Below are positions 1-6,726 of a stretch of 36,795 nucleotides of DNA, in pieces. The stretch is from a virus: IMG/VR virus record IMGVR_UViG_3300031951_000567, positions 1 through 36,795 of that record; one strand, written 5' to 3'. Below the pieces are notes generated by a model, which was given only the letters and a program-made list of their open reading frames with translations, ran no database searches and was not told where the DNA came from. Numbering within the stretch: position 1 is the first letter of the stretch; each line of letters begins with the position of its first letter. A program made the position numbers and the translations under genes.

Positions 1-28
1 TATAATACTCTCATAAGCAACCAAACCG

Positions 29-358
29 ATGATTGACCTCTCTCAACTGAATGTAGAACAACTCAAAGAACTTGAACTTCAAATTCAGAAACATAAGGAA
101 CAACAGAAGACAAAGGATGCTCTGGAAAATCTACAAGGTTATAAAGTAACTTTTTATATTAGGTTTGACCCTGAAAAGCATAAGGATCACGATATGCTTA
201 CAAATAAAGGGAAACTTGACCCGAACATTTTTGCTGATTATCTGTGTGATAATCTTGTTACAGACCTGATTAGGGATTTTGAATTGTATGGTTATGAGGA
301 TGTGAGTTATCCTAATGTGGAAGTAGCAACAAAACAAGAAATTGAAGAGAAGTTTTGA
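29..358 (+). CDS. Hypothetical protein, N-terminal coiled coil (109 aa)
   Basis: I do not recognise this gene. The first ~35 residues are rich in Leu, Glu, Gln and Lys in a heptad-like pattern (starting MIDLSQLNVEQLKELELQ), which suggests a short coiled coil. The rest is mixed and acidic. It has its own upstream TATAAT at positions 1-6, in a string (tataatactctcata) that recurs before the next gene at about 409-423, so both genes probably start from similar promoters. The next gene follows after a hairpin rather than by overlap. Confidence 0.7.
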   Translation: MIDLSQLNVEQLKELELQIQKHKEQQKTKDALENLQGYKVTFYIRFDPEKHKDHDMLTNKGKLDPNIFADYLCDNLVTDLIRDFELYGYEDVSYPNVEVATKQEIEEKF

Positions 359-376
359 GGACACTTGAAGAACTGG

Positions 377-415
377 CACAGGGACACTCCAAAGCCCCCT
401 GTGATGCCTTATAAT
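377..415 (+). promoter_or_regulatory. Hairpin followed by TATAAT promoter box
   Basis: CACAGGG (377-383) pairs perfectly with CCCTGTG (397-403), and TATAAT follows at 410-415. No good -35 hexamer is visible 17 bp upstream. The stem-then--10 layout resembles the recurrent modules further right, but their GGACAG spacing is not kept. The same tataatactctcata string opens the window at position 1. Confidence 0.45.
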
Positions 416-439
416 ACTCTCATACACAAAGGAACTCCA

Positions 440-661
440 ATGACTATTGAAATCACCAACCAAGTTCGTATTCAACAATACGAAGATTTTTGGTATACAG
501 TAGAAGACACTCACCTTGATGTGGGATGTGATGGTTGCACCATTTCTTATTGGGTATATGATGTTGAGAAAGGTGATAAACGAGTACAACACATTTGTAT
601 GAATGAAGAACAAGCACTTGCTATTGCTGATGCCATCTACAAACTCTTCAAGAAGGACTGA
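440..661 (+). CDS. Hypothetical protein (73 aa)
   Basis: Not recognised. An in-frame extension to a TTG at 365 exists, but ATG 440 is preceded by AAGGA at a good distance and lies just after the TATAAT box, so I start it here. The protein has two Cys in VGCDGC and ends in a helical NEEQALAIADAIYKLFKKD tail. It is followed immediately by the next ATG, so the two are probably co-translated. Confidence 0.7.
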   Translation: MTIEITNQVRIQQYEDFWYTVEDTHLDVGCDGCTISYWVYDVEKGDKRVQHICMNEEQALAIADAIYKLFKKD

Positions 662-662
662 G

Positions 663-857
663 ATGATGACTGAAGAACAAATCCTACAACTTGCTGAAAA
701 TTATCTAACTTTTGAAAAGTGGAATGATATTTGTTGGAAGGCAGATACTCTACAACTTTTGAACTTTGCCCGAGCAATGTATGATGAAGGTTATGACTAT
801 GGATATGATGAAGGTTACAGTAATTGTTCTATTGATATGGGAGATGAGAATGTATGA
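663..857 (+). CDS. Small paralogue, GYDEG family, copy 1 (64 aa)
   Basis: Unknown function. It starts at ATGATG (663/666), the first reasonable start after the preceding stop. The pattern EQIL-LA ... W ... LL-FA--MYDEG ... GYDEG is shared with the gene at 1093-1311, so the two are tandem paralogues separated by one gene. The MTxEQILxLA and LLxFA pattern is one I associate with small proteins in many tailed phages. The stop overlaps the next start as ATGA. Confidence 0.75.
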   Translation: MMTEEQILQLAENYLTFEKWNDICWKADTLQLLNFARAMYDEGYDYGYDEGYSNCSIDMGDENV

Positions 858-1093
858 CTAAACTTTCTACACAAACACAAGCAATCATAGATGCTGCCGA
901 TGAAGTATTTTCTCACGGAGGAACAATTAGAGAGGGTTTTGCTGCTTCTCTTCGTGTTCTTGCTGATAATGTTGCCCCTGAAAATTATGCCTGTTTTTCG
1001 GGGCATAGAGAATGGGATGAAGCACTTGAAACAAGAAATGAAAGTATTCGTGAGGCAATTTTAGATATTGCTACTGAATTGGAGCAAACCTGA
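854..1093 (+). CDS. Small paralogue, DELEAL family, copy 1 (79 aa)
   Basis: Starts MTKLSTQTQAI, has a central alpha-helical SLRVLAD segment and ends ILDIATELEQT. The same layout (an L-S-x-x-A-x-A-I start, R-E/V-L-x-x-E/D, then I-L-x-I-x-D/E-E-L-E end) recurs at 2172, 4264 and 5138, so this is one of four dispersed paralogues. Function unknown. ATGA overlaps on both sides tie its translation to its neighbours. Confidence 0.75.
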   Translation: MTKLSTQTQAIIDAADEVFSHGGTIREGFAASLRVLADNVAPENYACFSGHREWDEALETRNESIREAILDIATELEQT

Positions 1094-1311
1094 TGACTGA
1101 CGCACAAATCCTAAAACTTGCTAAATCCTGTGGGTTTGATACATTCGTGGGTGAAAAAGATGATGGGACAAACTCCGATTACTGGGAGTGTTGGGAACGA
1201 CAACTCTTGAAGTTTGCTGCTCTAATCTACACAGAAGGCTTCAAAGTGGGTTATGATGAAGGTTGGGAAAGAAGTAATGTAAGCACCAAATGGAGTTCTG
1301 ATGATGACTAA
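1093..1311 (+). CDS. Small paralogue, GYDEG family, copy 2 (72 aa)
   Basis: Starts MTDAQILKLAKSCGFD and carries the LLKFAALIYTEGFKVGYDEG pattern that matches the gene at 663-857. This copy has an extra acidic insert with a W-E-C-W-E-R motif before the conserved helix and a C-terminal tail of acidic residues. Function unknown. It overlaps the preceding stop by one base and the following start by about ten. Confidence 0.75.
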   Translation: MTDAQILKLAKSCGFDTFVGEKDDGTNSDYWECWERQLLKFAALIYTEGFKVGYDEGWERSNVSTKWSSDDD

Positions 1312-1504
1312 ACTCACAGCACTTGATTTGATGGTAATTTCAGATACTTTGTATAGAACTCTTTCTATCGCAGGATTTGAGGGAACTCTTGGTGGATATA
1401 CAAAAGAAGCAAGAGAAAATGTTGCGAATAAGGTTCAAACAATTTTGAGTAATATGGAAGTAGAACTAACTGTGGAGAAAACTGATGCCCAAGATGACTT
1501 ATGA
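1301..1504 (+). CDS. Small paralogue, TKEAR family, copy 1 (67 aa)
   Basis: Starts MMTKLTALDLMVISDTL and has GGYTKEARENV and a C-terminal EVELTVEK strand. It matches the gene at 1805-1981 (MTKLTSLDLYILTDTV, SATKEARDGV, MEVEVSVGEN) along its whole length, so the two are clear paralogues. The second Met (1304) is an equally possible start. Function unknown. It overlaps both neighbours. Confidence 0.75.
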   Translation: MMTKLTALDLMVISDTLYRTLSIAGFEGTLGGYTKEARENVANKVQTILSNMEVELTVEKTDAQDDL

Positions 1505-1652
1505 AGAATGGTGTGAAAAAAATCCAATTGATTGGGATGAGATTGAAAAAAATGATAATCCAGATATGTTGATTACTAAAACAGGTGTAGAAATGATGCA
1601 TTATCACCTATACTTGTGGGAATGTAAAAAAGAAGAAGAAACAAATGACTGA
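1494..1652 (+). CDS. Hypothetical acidic protein (52 aa)
   Basis: An uninterrupted frame starts MTYEEWCEKNPIDWDEIEKN and ends KKEEETND. It overlaps the end of the preceding gene and the start of the next (AATGACTGA). It fits the coupled gene train and leaves no gap, which is the main support. I do not recognise it. Confidence 0.65.
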   Translation: MTYEEWCEKNPIDWDEIEKNDNPDMLITKTGVEMMHYHLYLWECKKEEETND

Positions 1653-1812
1653 CAAACAACCAACTTGGGATGGGATTTACAAATCTCTTAATGTAGGTAT
1701 TGTGAATGTTTATGAACTCACCGAACACTTGGATACACTCTACACTAAAATTTCTGAACTTGAAGCACGATTGGATAAAGAGGAAGAATACCGACAGGAG
1801 CAAAATGACTAA
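1645..1812 (+). CDS. Hypothetical protein, C-terminal coiled coil (55 aa)
   Basis: Starts MTDKQPTWDGIYKSLNV and ends in a heptad-rich helix (LDTLYTKISELEARLDKEEE) likely to form a coiled coil. It begins inside the last codons of the preceding gene and ends inside the first codons of the next, like most genes in this train. Function unknown. Confidence 0.65.
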   Translation: MTDKQPTWDGIYKSLNVGIVNVYELTEHLDTLYTKISELEARLDKEEEYRQEQND

Positions 1813-1981
1813 ACTCACATCATTAGATTTATACATTCTCACCGATACTGTGCTACACTCCATAAGTCACGGTGATTATTGGACTGGTTCTGCTACAAAA
1901 GAAGCACGGGATGGTGTCATCAAAAAACTTCAAATGATTATGAATGAAATGGAAGTAGAAGTATCTGTGGGAGAAAACTGA
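1805..1981 (+). CDS. Small paralogue, TKEAR family, copy 2 (58 aa)
   Basis: Starts at ATG 1805, which overlaps the stop of the preceding gene. An in-frame start further upstream (1706) would lie inside that gene and is not needed. The sequence matches the gene at 1301-1504 closely, including the TKEAR motif and the alternating E/V end. The stop TGA shares its A with the next ATG. Function unknown. Confidence 0.75.
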   Translation: MTKLTSLDLYILTDTVLHSISHGDYWTGSATKEARDGVIKKLQMIMNEMEVEVSVGEN

Positions 1982-2175
1982 TGACTTTACTTGAAACACT
2001 TGAATACTTTCTCACAGAAACCGCAGCAGATATGGATGGTTTGTCTTGGGAAATCCGTGAGGAAACTAACTTTGAGGACAACAACATAGACCATTTGACT
2101 GAATGTTATGATTTCAATAAACAACTTTATGATAATCTCAAACAAATCAAATCTATTATTGAGGAACTGAAATGA
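1981..2175 (+). CDS. Hypothetical helical protein (64 aa)
   Basis: Not recognised. It is acidic and predicted mostly helical (MTLLETLEYFLTETAADMDG, and a QIKSIIEELK end). It is joined to both neighbours by overlaps (TGATG and ATGA-type), so it belongs to the coupled train of tiny genes. Confidence 0.7.
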   Translation: MTLLETLEYFLTETAADMDGLSWEIREETNFEDNNIDHLTECYDFNKQLYDNLKQIKSIIEELK

Positions 2176-2408
2176 CTGACAAAAAAGAAGTAGCACAAAC
2201 ACTAAAAGATGCTGTAAAAACACTTTATCAGGATGAGAAGTGTGCCGAAATGGGTTGGGAAACAGATAAACCTACTGTTATTATTGTTCTCCGTGAGTTA
2301 GTAGCAGAACTCCAATACTATCAGTTTTGTAGAGAGGAAGGTGTGGAAGATATGGTGCTTGATGCCCGTGCTATACTTGATGTATGTGATGAATTGGAGA
2401 ACCTGTGA
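2172..2408 (+). CDS. Small paralogue, DELEAL family, copy 2 (78 aa)
   Basis: Ends ARAILDVCDELENL with an internal VLRELVAELQYY helix, the same arrangement as the genes at 854, 4264 and 5138. The N-terminal third differs (TDKKEVAQTLKDAVKTLYQD). Function unknown. The stop TGA overlaps the next ATG by one base. Confidence 0.75.
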   Translation: MTDKKEVAQTLKDAVKTLYQDEKCAEMGWETDKPTVIIVLRELVAELQYYQFCREEGVEDMVLDARAILDVCDELENL

Positions 2409-2584
2409 TGAGACATCAACACAACCTCAAACAAACTAAAATGTTGATTGATGCTGTTGAGCATTACATTTACACTATCAAAGATGCTGCTCCTCAATAT
2501 GCTGTGAAAGAATACCAAGAGTTGCTGAAAGAACTTGAAGAAGAGGAAGCTCTACTTGAAAGAACTATTAAGAGGGATTTGTAA
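2408..2584 (+). CDS. Small paralogue, AVEHYIY family, copy 1 (58 aa)
   Basis: Helical protein with MLIDAVEHYIYTIKDA followed by a Glu-rich coiled-coil-like tail (YQELLKELEEEEALLERTIK). The gene at 16964-17113 has the same core (TIEAVEYYIYRMKEDN, then TKFLEELESE), so I treat them as distant paralogues 14 kb apart. Start and stop overlap the neighbouring genes by one base each. Function unknown. Confidence 0.7.
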   Translation: MRHQHNLKQTKMLIDAVEHYIYTIKDAAPQYAVKEYQELLKELEEEEALLERTIKRDL

Positions 2585-3306
2585 TGACTAACCTTAAATT
2601 CACATCACCAAGTGGAGAAACTACCATAAAAGTTGAAGATACTGGTAGATTGGGAACAGTAGCACCTAAAACACAACTACACATTCGCAAAATGGATGAA
2701 CCAGTGAAATATGAAACTCCTATGACTGAAATTGAAGAACTGAAAGCACAAATCAAAGTGCTTGAAAAGAAGCTCTCATTCCTTGAAGAACTGGAAAAAA
2801 CAAAATCACCAGTAGAAGAAGCATACAAAGATTGGTGGGGACAATATCCTAAATTAGAAACTGATTCCAAGTATGATGTTATAAGGTGGCAAGGTTTCCA
2901 AGCAGGATATAATGCTGCTTATGAAGAAAAGGTAAGTGAAACCGCACAAGAACGAGGAGAACGAGTTCATAATGAAATGGAAGAAACTATCAAAATCCAC
3001 GATGGTTATGGTGTAGTTGATTACAAACCAACTCCACAAACACCAGAACAAGTTGCTGATGGATTGAAAGAAGCATTTAGAGAAGCAGTCAAACAAGGTG
3101 TAGTTTCATCTACTAAATCAAAAACACTCACAGACCTGATTTACGATTGGTGGGAAGATGTATTCACAACTCATAGTGATTGGGATATGGAAACTTCCAT
3201 TGATAATTTGGTAGATGAAATTAGTTTGTGGTTGCCTACAGAACACGATACTAACAGTTATAAGTGGAATGAGTGTATCCGAATGATTAGAGAGAAACTA
3301 CGATGA
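2584..3306 (+). CDS. Hypothetical protein, coiled coil plus Trp-rich domains (240 aa)
   Basis: One of the larger products in this segment. Residues ~45-75 form a clear coiled coil (EIEELKAQIKVLEKKLSFLE). This is followed by a W-rich segment (DWWGQYPK, RWQGFQAGYNAAYEEK) and a C-terminal segment with a second LIYDWWEDVF helix and WNECIRMIREKLR end. The two DWW blocks suggest an internal duplication or a fusion of small modules like those encoded as separate genes nearby. Function unknown. It overlaps the next ATG by four bases. Confidence 0.75.
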   Translation: MTNLKFTSPSGETTIKVEDTGRLGTVAPKTQLHIRKMDEPVKYETPMTEIEELKAQIKVLEKKLSFLEELEKTKSPVEEAYKDWWGQYPKLETDSKYDVIRWQGFQAGYNAAYEEKVSETAQERGERVHNEMEETIKIHDGYGVVDYKPTPQTPEQVADGLKEAFREAVKQGVVSSTKSKTLTDLIYDWWEDVFTTHSDWDMETSIDNLVDEISLWLPTEHDTNSYKWNECIRMIREKLR

Positions 3307-3485
3307 CTGAAAGAAACTTCAAACAAGAGCTCGTTCACTCCTGTTACTATGATATGGAGAATGGATACGACAGCGAAACAATTGATTATGATTGTCTGAT
3401 TGGTATTATCACTGAATTGTGTGATAGAATAGAGCAGTTGGAAAAGGACAACGAGCTCCTGAAATCTTATGCTTGGGAACAATGA
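3303..3485 (+). CDS. Hypothetical protein with C-terminal leucine zipper-like helix (60 aa)
   Basis: The last ~25 residues (ITELCDRIEQLEKDNELLKS) show heptad spacing of Ile/Leu typical of a coiled coil. The N-terminal half is acidic with Tyr and Cys (CYYDMENGYDSETIDYDC). Not recognised. It is coupled to both neighbours by overlap. Confidence 0.7.
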   Translation: MTERNFKQELVHSCYYDMENGYDSETIDYDCLIGIITELCDRIEQLEKDNELLKSYAWEQ

Positions 3486-4267
3486 CTGAATACAATCTAC
3501 CAGAAAAAGATGATGCTCCCTGGTTAAACACTACTTATGATGGATTTATGACCCACGAAGAAATGCTTGAAGTTGCCGCACAACGAGAAGCAGCAAATGA
3601 AGTGATTGTTGCTAAGGTATCTGAGGAAGACTATCAGAAAGTTCAGAAAGAAGTGGCAAACAAAAAAGCATGGGAAGCAGTAAAAAAACTGTATGATGAG
3701 AATGGTGATGCTCTCCAACAACTTGCTGATATCGAAAAGGAGGAACGAATGGATGCTGTGAGAACTGCTATTGCTGGTATTGATAAGTATTCTGATGCTC
3801 TCAAAGAACTTAATGAAACTGAAAAAGTAGAACTGCGAGCAGAGTTAGAAGCAAAGAAGAAAGAAAACTTTCAACTGGTTGCTGATGCTTGTATGAAAGA
3901 ATATGAGCAGAAGTATCATCGTGATGTATTCCCTGTGGATGAACACTGGGTTTATATGGTTTCTGAATACTTTGGCACAGGTGAAGGTCAAACCGTGTGT
4001 ATTATGATGACACAGGCAAATCCTGGTCATCCTGAAGATTTTGAAACATCTACCAATAAGTATGTTGCTTGCACCACTAAACAGTATCGTGCTGTGAGAG
4101 CATTCCATGAGCAGTTTGGCACTTGGCATCTTCATGGTCTCAGATTTCTCAGTAAAGAAGATTTCTTCAGCGAATATTCATACTACATTCCTCCAGCGAT
4201 GATGAAACTCCTCAATAGAAGTTGCTTCAAAGACTTCTACACTCGTGTTCACTACAACTTCTCATGA
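3482..4267 (+). CDS. Hypothetical protein with long helical region (261 aa)
   Basis: ATG 3482 overlaps the preceding stop. The in-frame TTG at 3473 adds only three residues. Residues ~30-140 are charged and helical, rich in Lys, Glu and Ala. The C-terminal ~120 residues look globular (DEHWVYMVSEYFGTGEGQT, CTTKQYRAVRAFHEQFGTWH) and end in an aromatic tail. I recognise no family. As the largest product of the 1-6 kb train it may be the main functional protein of this cassette, but that is inference. Confidence 0.75.
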   Translation: MTEYNLPEKDDAPWLNTTYDGFMTHEEMLEVAAQREAANEVIVAKVSEEDYQKVQKEVANKKAWEAVKKLYDENGDALQQLADIEKEERMDAVRTAIAGIDKYSDALKELNETEKVELRAELEAKKKENFQLVADACMKEYEQKYHRDVFPVDEHWVYMVSEYFGTGEGQTVCIMMTQANPGHPEDFETSTNKYVACTTKQYRAVRAFHEQFGTWHLHGLRFLSKEDFFSEYSYYIPPAMMKLLNRSCFKDFYTRVHYNFS

Positions 4268-4449
4268 CTAAACTTTCTCCAAAAGCAAAGGCAATTATGG
4301 ATGTTTTTGATAATGAATATTATCATAAAGCAAAATTACGACAAGTTGCTATTGCTTCTACTCTTCGTGAGTTGATTAAAGAACTCAAGTATATTGGTAT
4401 TACTGAAAAGAACATTCTTGAAATTGTTGATGAACTGGAGGCATTATGA
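4264..4449 (+). CDS. Small paralogue, DELEAL family, copy 3 (61 aa)
   Basis: Starts MTKLSPKAKAIMDVFD and ends ILEIVDELEAL, with a central STLRELIKELKYIG helix. It is the copy closest to the gene at 854 (MTKLS start) and to the one at 5138 (DEVEAL end). The start overlaps the preceding stop as ATGA. An upstream in-frame extension into that gene is not supported. Function unknown. Confidence 0.75.
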   Translation: MTKLSPKAKAIMDVFDNEYYHKAKLRQVAIASTLRELIKELKYIGITEKNILEIVDELEAL

Positions 4450-4649
4450 CTGATAAAGAGCTCTACAACCCTGATGAGTTTCTACTGGATAACATCAAAG
4501 GGTATCACTATGAGGTGATGGATGAAGGACATCATGTGTGGATGGCTTTCTATTTTGAGAATGGTAACACAGGGCACTTGAATGTCTTTCTGAATGATGG
4601 TAAGATTAACACACGTTATGAAGAGTGGGTGAATGACTTACAAACTTGA
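4446..4649 (+). CDS. Hypothetical protein (67 aa)
   Basis: Small protein with a likely beta-hairpin core (GYHYEVMDEGHHVWMAFYFE, then NTGHLNVFLNDGKI). Not recognised. It overlaps the previous gene by four bases and the next by seventeen, one of the longer overlaps in the train. Confidence 0.7.
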   Translation: MTDKELYNPDEFLLDNIKGYHYEVMDEGHHVWMAFYFENGNTGHLNVFLNDGKINTRYEEWVNDLQT

Positions 4650-4938
4650 TGAAAACGCCAAAGCATTCTCTTATACCAAAGAAGAATTGTTTGATTGCAT
4701 TACCCGTATTGTTGCACACCCACACACTGCCATTACACATCACGATAAAACTCGTGCTATGGCAATATTTCTTACGTTTGCCGATTATCTTGGAAACTAT
4801 ACTGAAAGCGACAACAACTTCGGTCATGTTATCTACGAATCAGATTCTACCGATTTTGAGGGACATGTTCTACAGTTGTTGGGTAAGAATAAGCCGATGG
4901 ATTTTTATCAACCTGATGTTGATGAGTTACTGAAATGA
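4633..4938 (+). CDS. Hypothetical protein (101 aa)
   Basis: Starts MTYKLDENAKAFSYTKEEL and carries a His-rich stretch (AHPHTAITHHDKTRAMAIFL) followed by an acidic C-terminal half. A competing frame over the same region (4646-4933) is low-complexity and looks like a shadow. Function unknown. It is coupled to the neighbours at both ends. Confidence 0.7.
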   Translation: MTYKLDENAKAFSYTKEELFDCITRIVAHPHTAITHHDKTRAMAIFLTFADYLGNYTESDNNFGHVIYESDSTDFEGHVLQLLGKNKPMDFYQPDVDELLK

Positions 4939-5141
4939 AAGAGTGGTTTGAAGATGCTTGGTGGTCTTGGACTAATTGTATTAACTTTCGACTCGTCAAG
5001 TATGGTGACGAGATAGATCGTTTTGCCTTCTTTGAAGAATTAAACAACGGTTGGTATCACATGTATATCTACCCTTATGATGACTGGTATCATCCGACTA
5101 TCTCACAAGAACGAAAAAAGTTTTTAGGCCAAACACCATGA
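4935..5141 (+). CDS. Hypothetical aromatic-rich protein (68 aa)
   Basis: Very rich in Trp, Tyr and Phe (EWFEDAWWSWTNCINFRLVK, FFEELNNGWYHMYIYPYDDW). The gene at 20377-20568 has a loosely similar core (DALYWWNENE, FWVELNSGYYQLHPQQY), so the two could be distant relatives. Function unknown. ATGA overlaps occur on both sides. Confidence 0.7.
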   Translation: MKEWFEDAWWSWTNCINFRLVKYGDEIDRFAFFEELNNGWYHMYIYPYDDWYHPTISQERKKFLGQTP

Positions 5142-5329
5142 CTACTAGAGCGTTACAAATCCTGGAATGTACGATGGAACTTTCTATGCGTCCTAAAAGT
5201 GGCGATAGACAAAAGTTGATTGCTCGTGTAATTCGTGAGGTTGCTGATAGATTATGTACCGATTGGGGAGAACTTGAAGACCCTATTGAGATTTTGCGTG
5301 AAATTGCTGATGAGGTGGAGGCACTCTAA
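5138..5329 (+). CDS. Small paralogue, DELEAL family, copy 4 (63 aa)
   Basis: Starts MTTRALQILECTMELS and ends IEILREIADEVEAL, with an ARVIREVADRL helix in the middle. It has the same layout as the genes at 854, 2172 and 4264. The stop TAA shares its last A with the next ATG (TAATG). Function unknown. Confidence 0.75.
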   Translation: MTTRALQILECTMELSMRPKSGDRQKLIARVIREVADRLCTDWGELEDPIEILREIADEVEAL

Positions 5330-5487
5330 TGTTTGAAACTGAAACAACTTGGTGGTTTGAAAAACAAGACCGCAAAACTTGGTTACATCGTGCTCAATCA
5401 AAACTTGAAGAAGTTGTAGAACGACATGATGATGATATTGAACAAATTGAGAAAAGACTTCGTTATTTGGAGGATAATTTATCGTGA
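5329..5487 (+). CDS. Hypothetical coiled-coil protein (52 aa)
   Basis: Starts MFETETTWWFEKQDRKTW and continues as a charged helix with heptad character (VVERHDDDIEQIEKRLRYLE). It starts on the last A of the previous stop and ends inside the GTGA junction with the next gene. Not recognised. Confidence 0.65.
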   Translation: MFETETTWWFEKQDRKTWLHRAQSKLEEVVERHDDDIEQIEKRLRYLEDNLS

Positions 5488-5618
5488 CTGAAGAACAAAA
5501 AACACTTCTTGAAATGGTTGCAGAGGAACTCGGTGGAAAACTTTACACGGTTCTAGTGGCTGATAAGTACAAAGAACACAAAGAAATTGTAATTAGATAT
5601 GATGAACAAAAACGATAA
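5484..5618 (+). CDS. Hypothetical protein, GTG start (44 aa)
   Basis: Begins at GTG 5484, overlapping the stop of the preceding gene (GTGA), and reads (M)TEEQKTLLEMVAEELGGKLY to a TAA at 5616. The GTG start is chosen because of the overlap and because the first in-frame ATG is ten codons further on. Function unknown. Confidence 0.55.
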   Translation: MTEEQKTLLEMVAEELGGKLYTVLVADKYKEHKEIVIRYDEQKR

Positions 5619-5749
5619 GAACCTAGAAGTTAGACTTTATTATTCTTACAAATAAAAAGTTAGATGTTGCAAAAGTTTTCAAAATGTTACAAGACAAGTC
5701 AGCTTCAGATCCAAAATATGTTACAATGTTTAAGGAATGGAGATATTAA
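5602..5749 (+). pseudogene. Small gene apparently split by a +1 frameshift (~48 aa if repaired)
   Basis: From ATG 5602 (or 5599) the frame reads MNKNDKNLEVRLYYS and then stops. One frame over, the sequence continues without a start codon as LTNKKLDVAKVFKMLQDKS and ends DPKYVTMFKEWRY at TAA 5747. Skipping one base near 5642-5645 joins them into one plausible small protein that fills an otherwise empty gap in the gene train. It could be a decayed gene, an assembly error or a programmed +1 shift. The protein is not recognised. Confidence 0.45.
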
Positions 5750-5751
5750 GA

Positions 5752-5940
5752 ATGAATGTAACTGAATACAATGTAACTGACTGGCAACTAACTCAAGATG
5801 AGTTTGCTGATGTGATTCATCTTGTAAAGAATGAAATGCAAAAACATTCTGATGATAAGTTCAAAGAACTTTATTATGGTTTGATTGCAGGAAAACTATT
5901 AATTATGAAGAATGAAACGCAACCGTTCTCAAATAACTGA
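5752..5940 (+). CDS. Hypothetical protein (62 aa)
   Basis: Starts at ATG 5752, with GGAG about ten bases upstream. An in-frame ATG at 5737 would add five residues and remove that spacing. The product is acidic and helical (QDEFADVIHLVKNEMQKHSD). Not recognised. It overlaps the next gene by about 29 bases. Confidence 0.65.
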   Translation: MNVTEYNVTDWQLTQDEFADVIHLVKNEMQKHSDDKFKELYYGLIAGKLLIMKNETQPFSNN

Positions 5941-6082
5941 ATTTTATAAAGTTGGTTATATTCTAGACGAAGAACAAAAATGGGCTTGTTATTTTGACTT
6001 TAATTGTGCTCAAGAAGCTATGATGAAGATGATTCGACTCGGTATAAATGTGACTGGAATGGAAACACAAATGATGGTGTGA
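5912..6082 (+). CDS. Hypothetical protein (56 aa)
   Basis: Reads MKRNRSQITEFYKVGYILDE, then a beta-like CYFDFN segment and a Met-rich tail (EAMMKMIRLGINVTGMETQM). Its TGA stop lies inside the first box of the recurrent promoter module that follows, so the end of this gene and the start of the module are fused. Function unknown. Confidence 0.65.
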   Translation: MKRNRSQITEFYKVGYILDEEQKWACYFDFNCAQEAMMKMIRLGINVTGMETQMMV

Positions 6083-6150
6083 CAGTCTGTTGGCTGTCCA
6101 CTAACCACGCCGAAGGGGCTCAGATCTTGGTATCTTAGCCATGTTGAGAC
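6080..6150 (+). promoter_or_regulatory. Recurrent promoter module, copy A
   Basis: GACAG (6081-6085) and CTGTC (6094-6098) form an inverted repeat, CGCCGA sits at 6108-6113, then 17 bp, then TATCTT at 6131-6136 and the ATGTTGAGA leader. This copy has an unusually long leader before its gene, with GTCTTGA (6160-6166) able to pair with TCAAGAC (6194-6200) right before the start codon. Confidence 0.75.
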
Positions 6151-6203
6151 ACGGATGTGGTCTTGACGCAACACAAACCCCTTTCAAGTAACTTCAAGAC
6201 AAC

Positions 6204-6587
6204 ATGGCGACTCGTTCTCGCATTGGTGTTCAACTCAAGAATGGCTCTGTCCTTTCTGTGTATTGTCACTGGGATGGCTATCCGGAGTGGAATGGTAAGA
6301 AACTGAAAGAATACTTCAACACTCGGCAGAAAGCTGCGGAATTGGTTGATGGTGGAGACATCAGTGCTCTGTGGACTGATAAAGATTGGGATGGTAAAGA
6401 ACAAGAGTTCGGTACTCTTTACTACGAAGGTCGTGGTGATGTAGACACTGAACCCAATTTGAGTGAATCTTTCCAAGACTTTATCAAGTCCGTGAATGAT
6501 TCTTGGGCGGATTATGCTTACCTCTTTGCCGATGGTGAGTGGAAGTGTTATACTCCTAAAGGTAATGAAGAAAAAATCCCTGCCTGA
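6204..6587 (+). CDS. Conserved phage protein, MATRSRI family (127 aa)
   Basis: The start MATRSRIGVQLKNGSVLSVY followed by CHWDGYPEWNG is a signature I know from a widespread family in tailed phages of cyanobacteria and other bacteria, with no established function. The C-terminal half holds the usual G-D-I-S-A-L-W and W-x-D-Y-A-Y-L-F features. Its length is typical. It leads a short coupled run (6589, 6723, 6872, 7279) behind promoter module A. There is no clear Shine-Dalgarno sequence. The leader can form a 7-bp stem ending four bases before the ATG. Confidence 0.85.
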   Translation: MATRSRIGVQLKNGSVLSVYCHWDGYPEWNGKKLKEYFNTRQKAAELVDGGDISALWTDKDWDGKEQEFGTLYYEGRGDVDTEPNLSESFQDFIKSVNDSWADYAYLFADGEWKCYTPKGNEEKIPA

Positions 6588-6588
6588 T

Positions 6589-6726
6589 ATGGAAAACCTC
6601 ATTCAAGTGAAGTATTACTTCAAGGAACATCCCAACACTACTCTCTCGGTGTTCCTTAAGACTAAAGAACAAGTTGAGGCTTTCAAGGCTAAACATCCCG
6701 ACTATGTTTATGTGGAGGCTAAATGA
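6589..6726 (+). CDS. Hypothetical protein (45 aa)
   Basis: Starts MENLIQVKYYFKEHPNTTLS one base after the preceding stop. An upstream in-frame ATG at 6565, with AAAGG just before it, is the alternative. The alternating strand-helix pattern (VFLKTKEQVEAFKAKHPDYV) suggests a small alpha/beta fold. Not recognised. It overlaps the next start. Confidence 0.65.
   Translation: MENLIQVKYYFKEHPNTTLSVFLKTKEQVEAFKAKHPDYVYVEAK

Noticed and set aside
131-613. 160-aa reverse-strand open frame, and other long reverse frames such as 6135-6602, 6743-7339 and 9272-9949
   Set aside because: They lie opposite well-supported + strand genes, have unusual residue composition and no motifs. All convincing genes in the window are on the + strand.
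4646-4933. 95-aa forward frame overlapping the gene at 4633
   Set aside because: Low-complexity Leu/Ile/His product in the shadow of a better gene with coupled overlaps.
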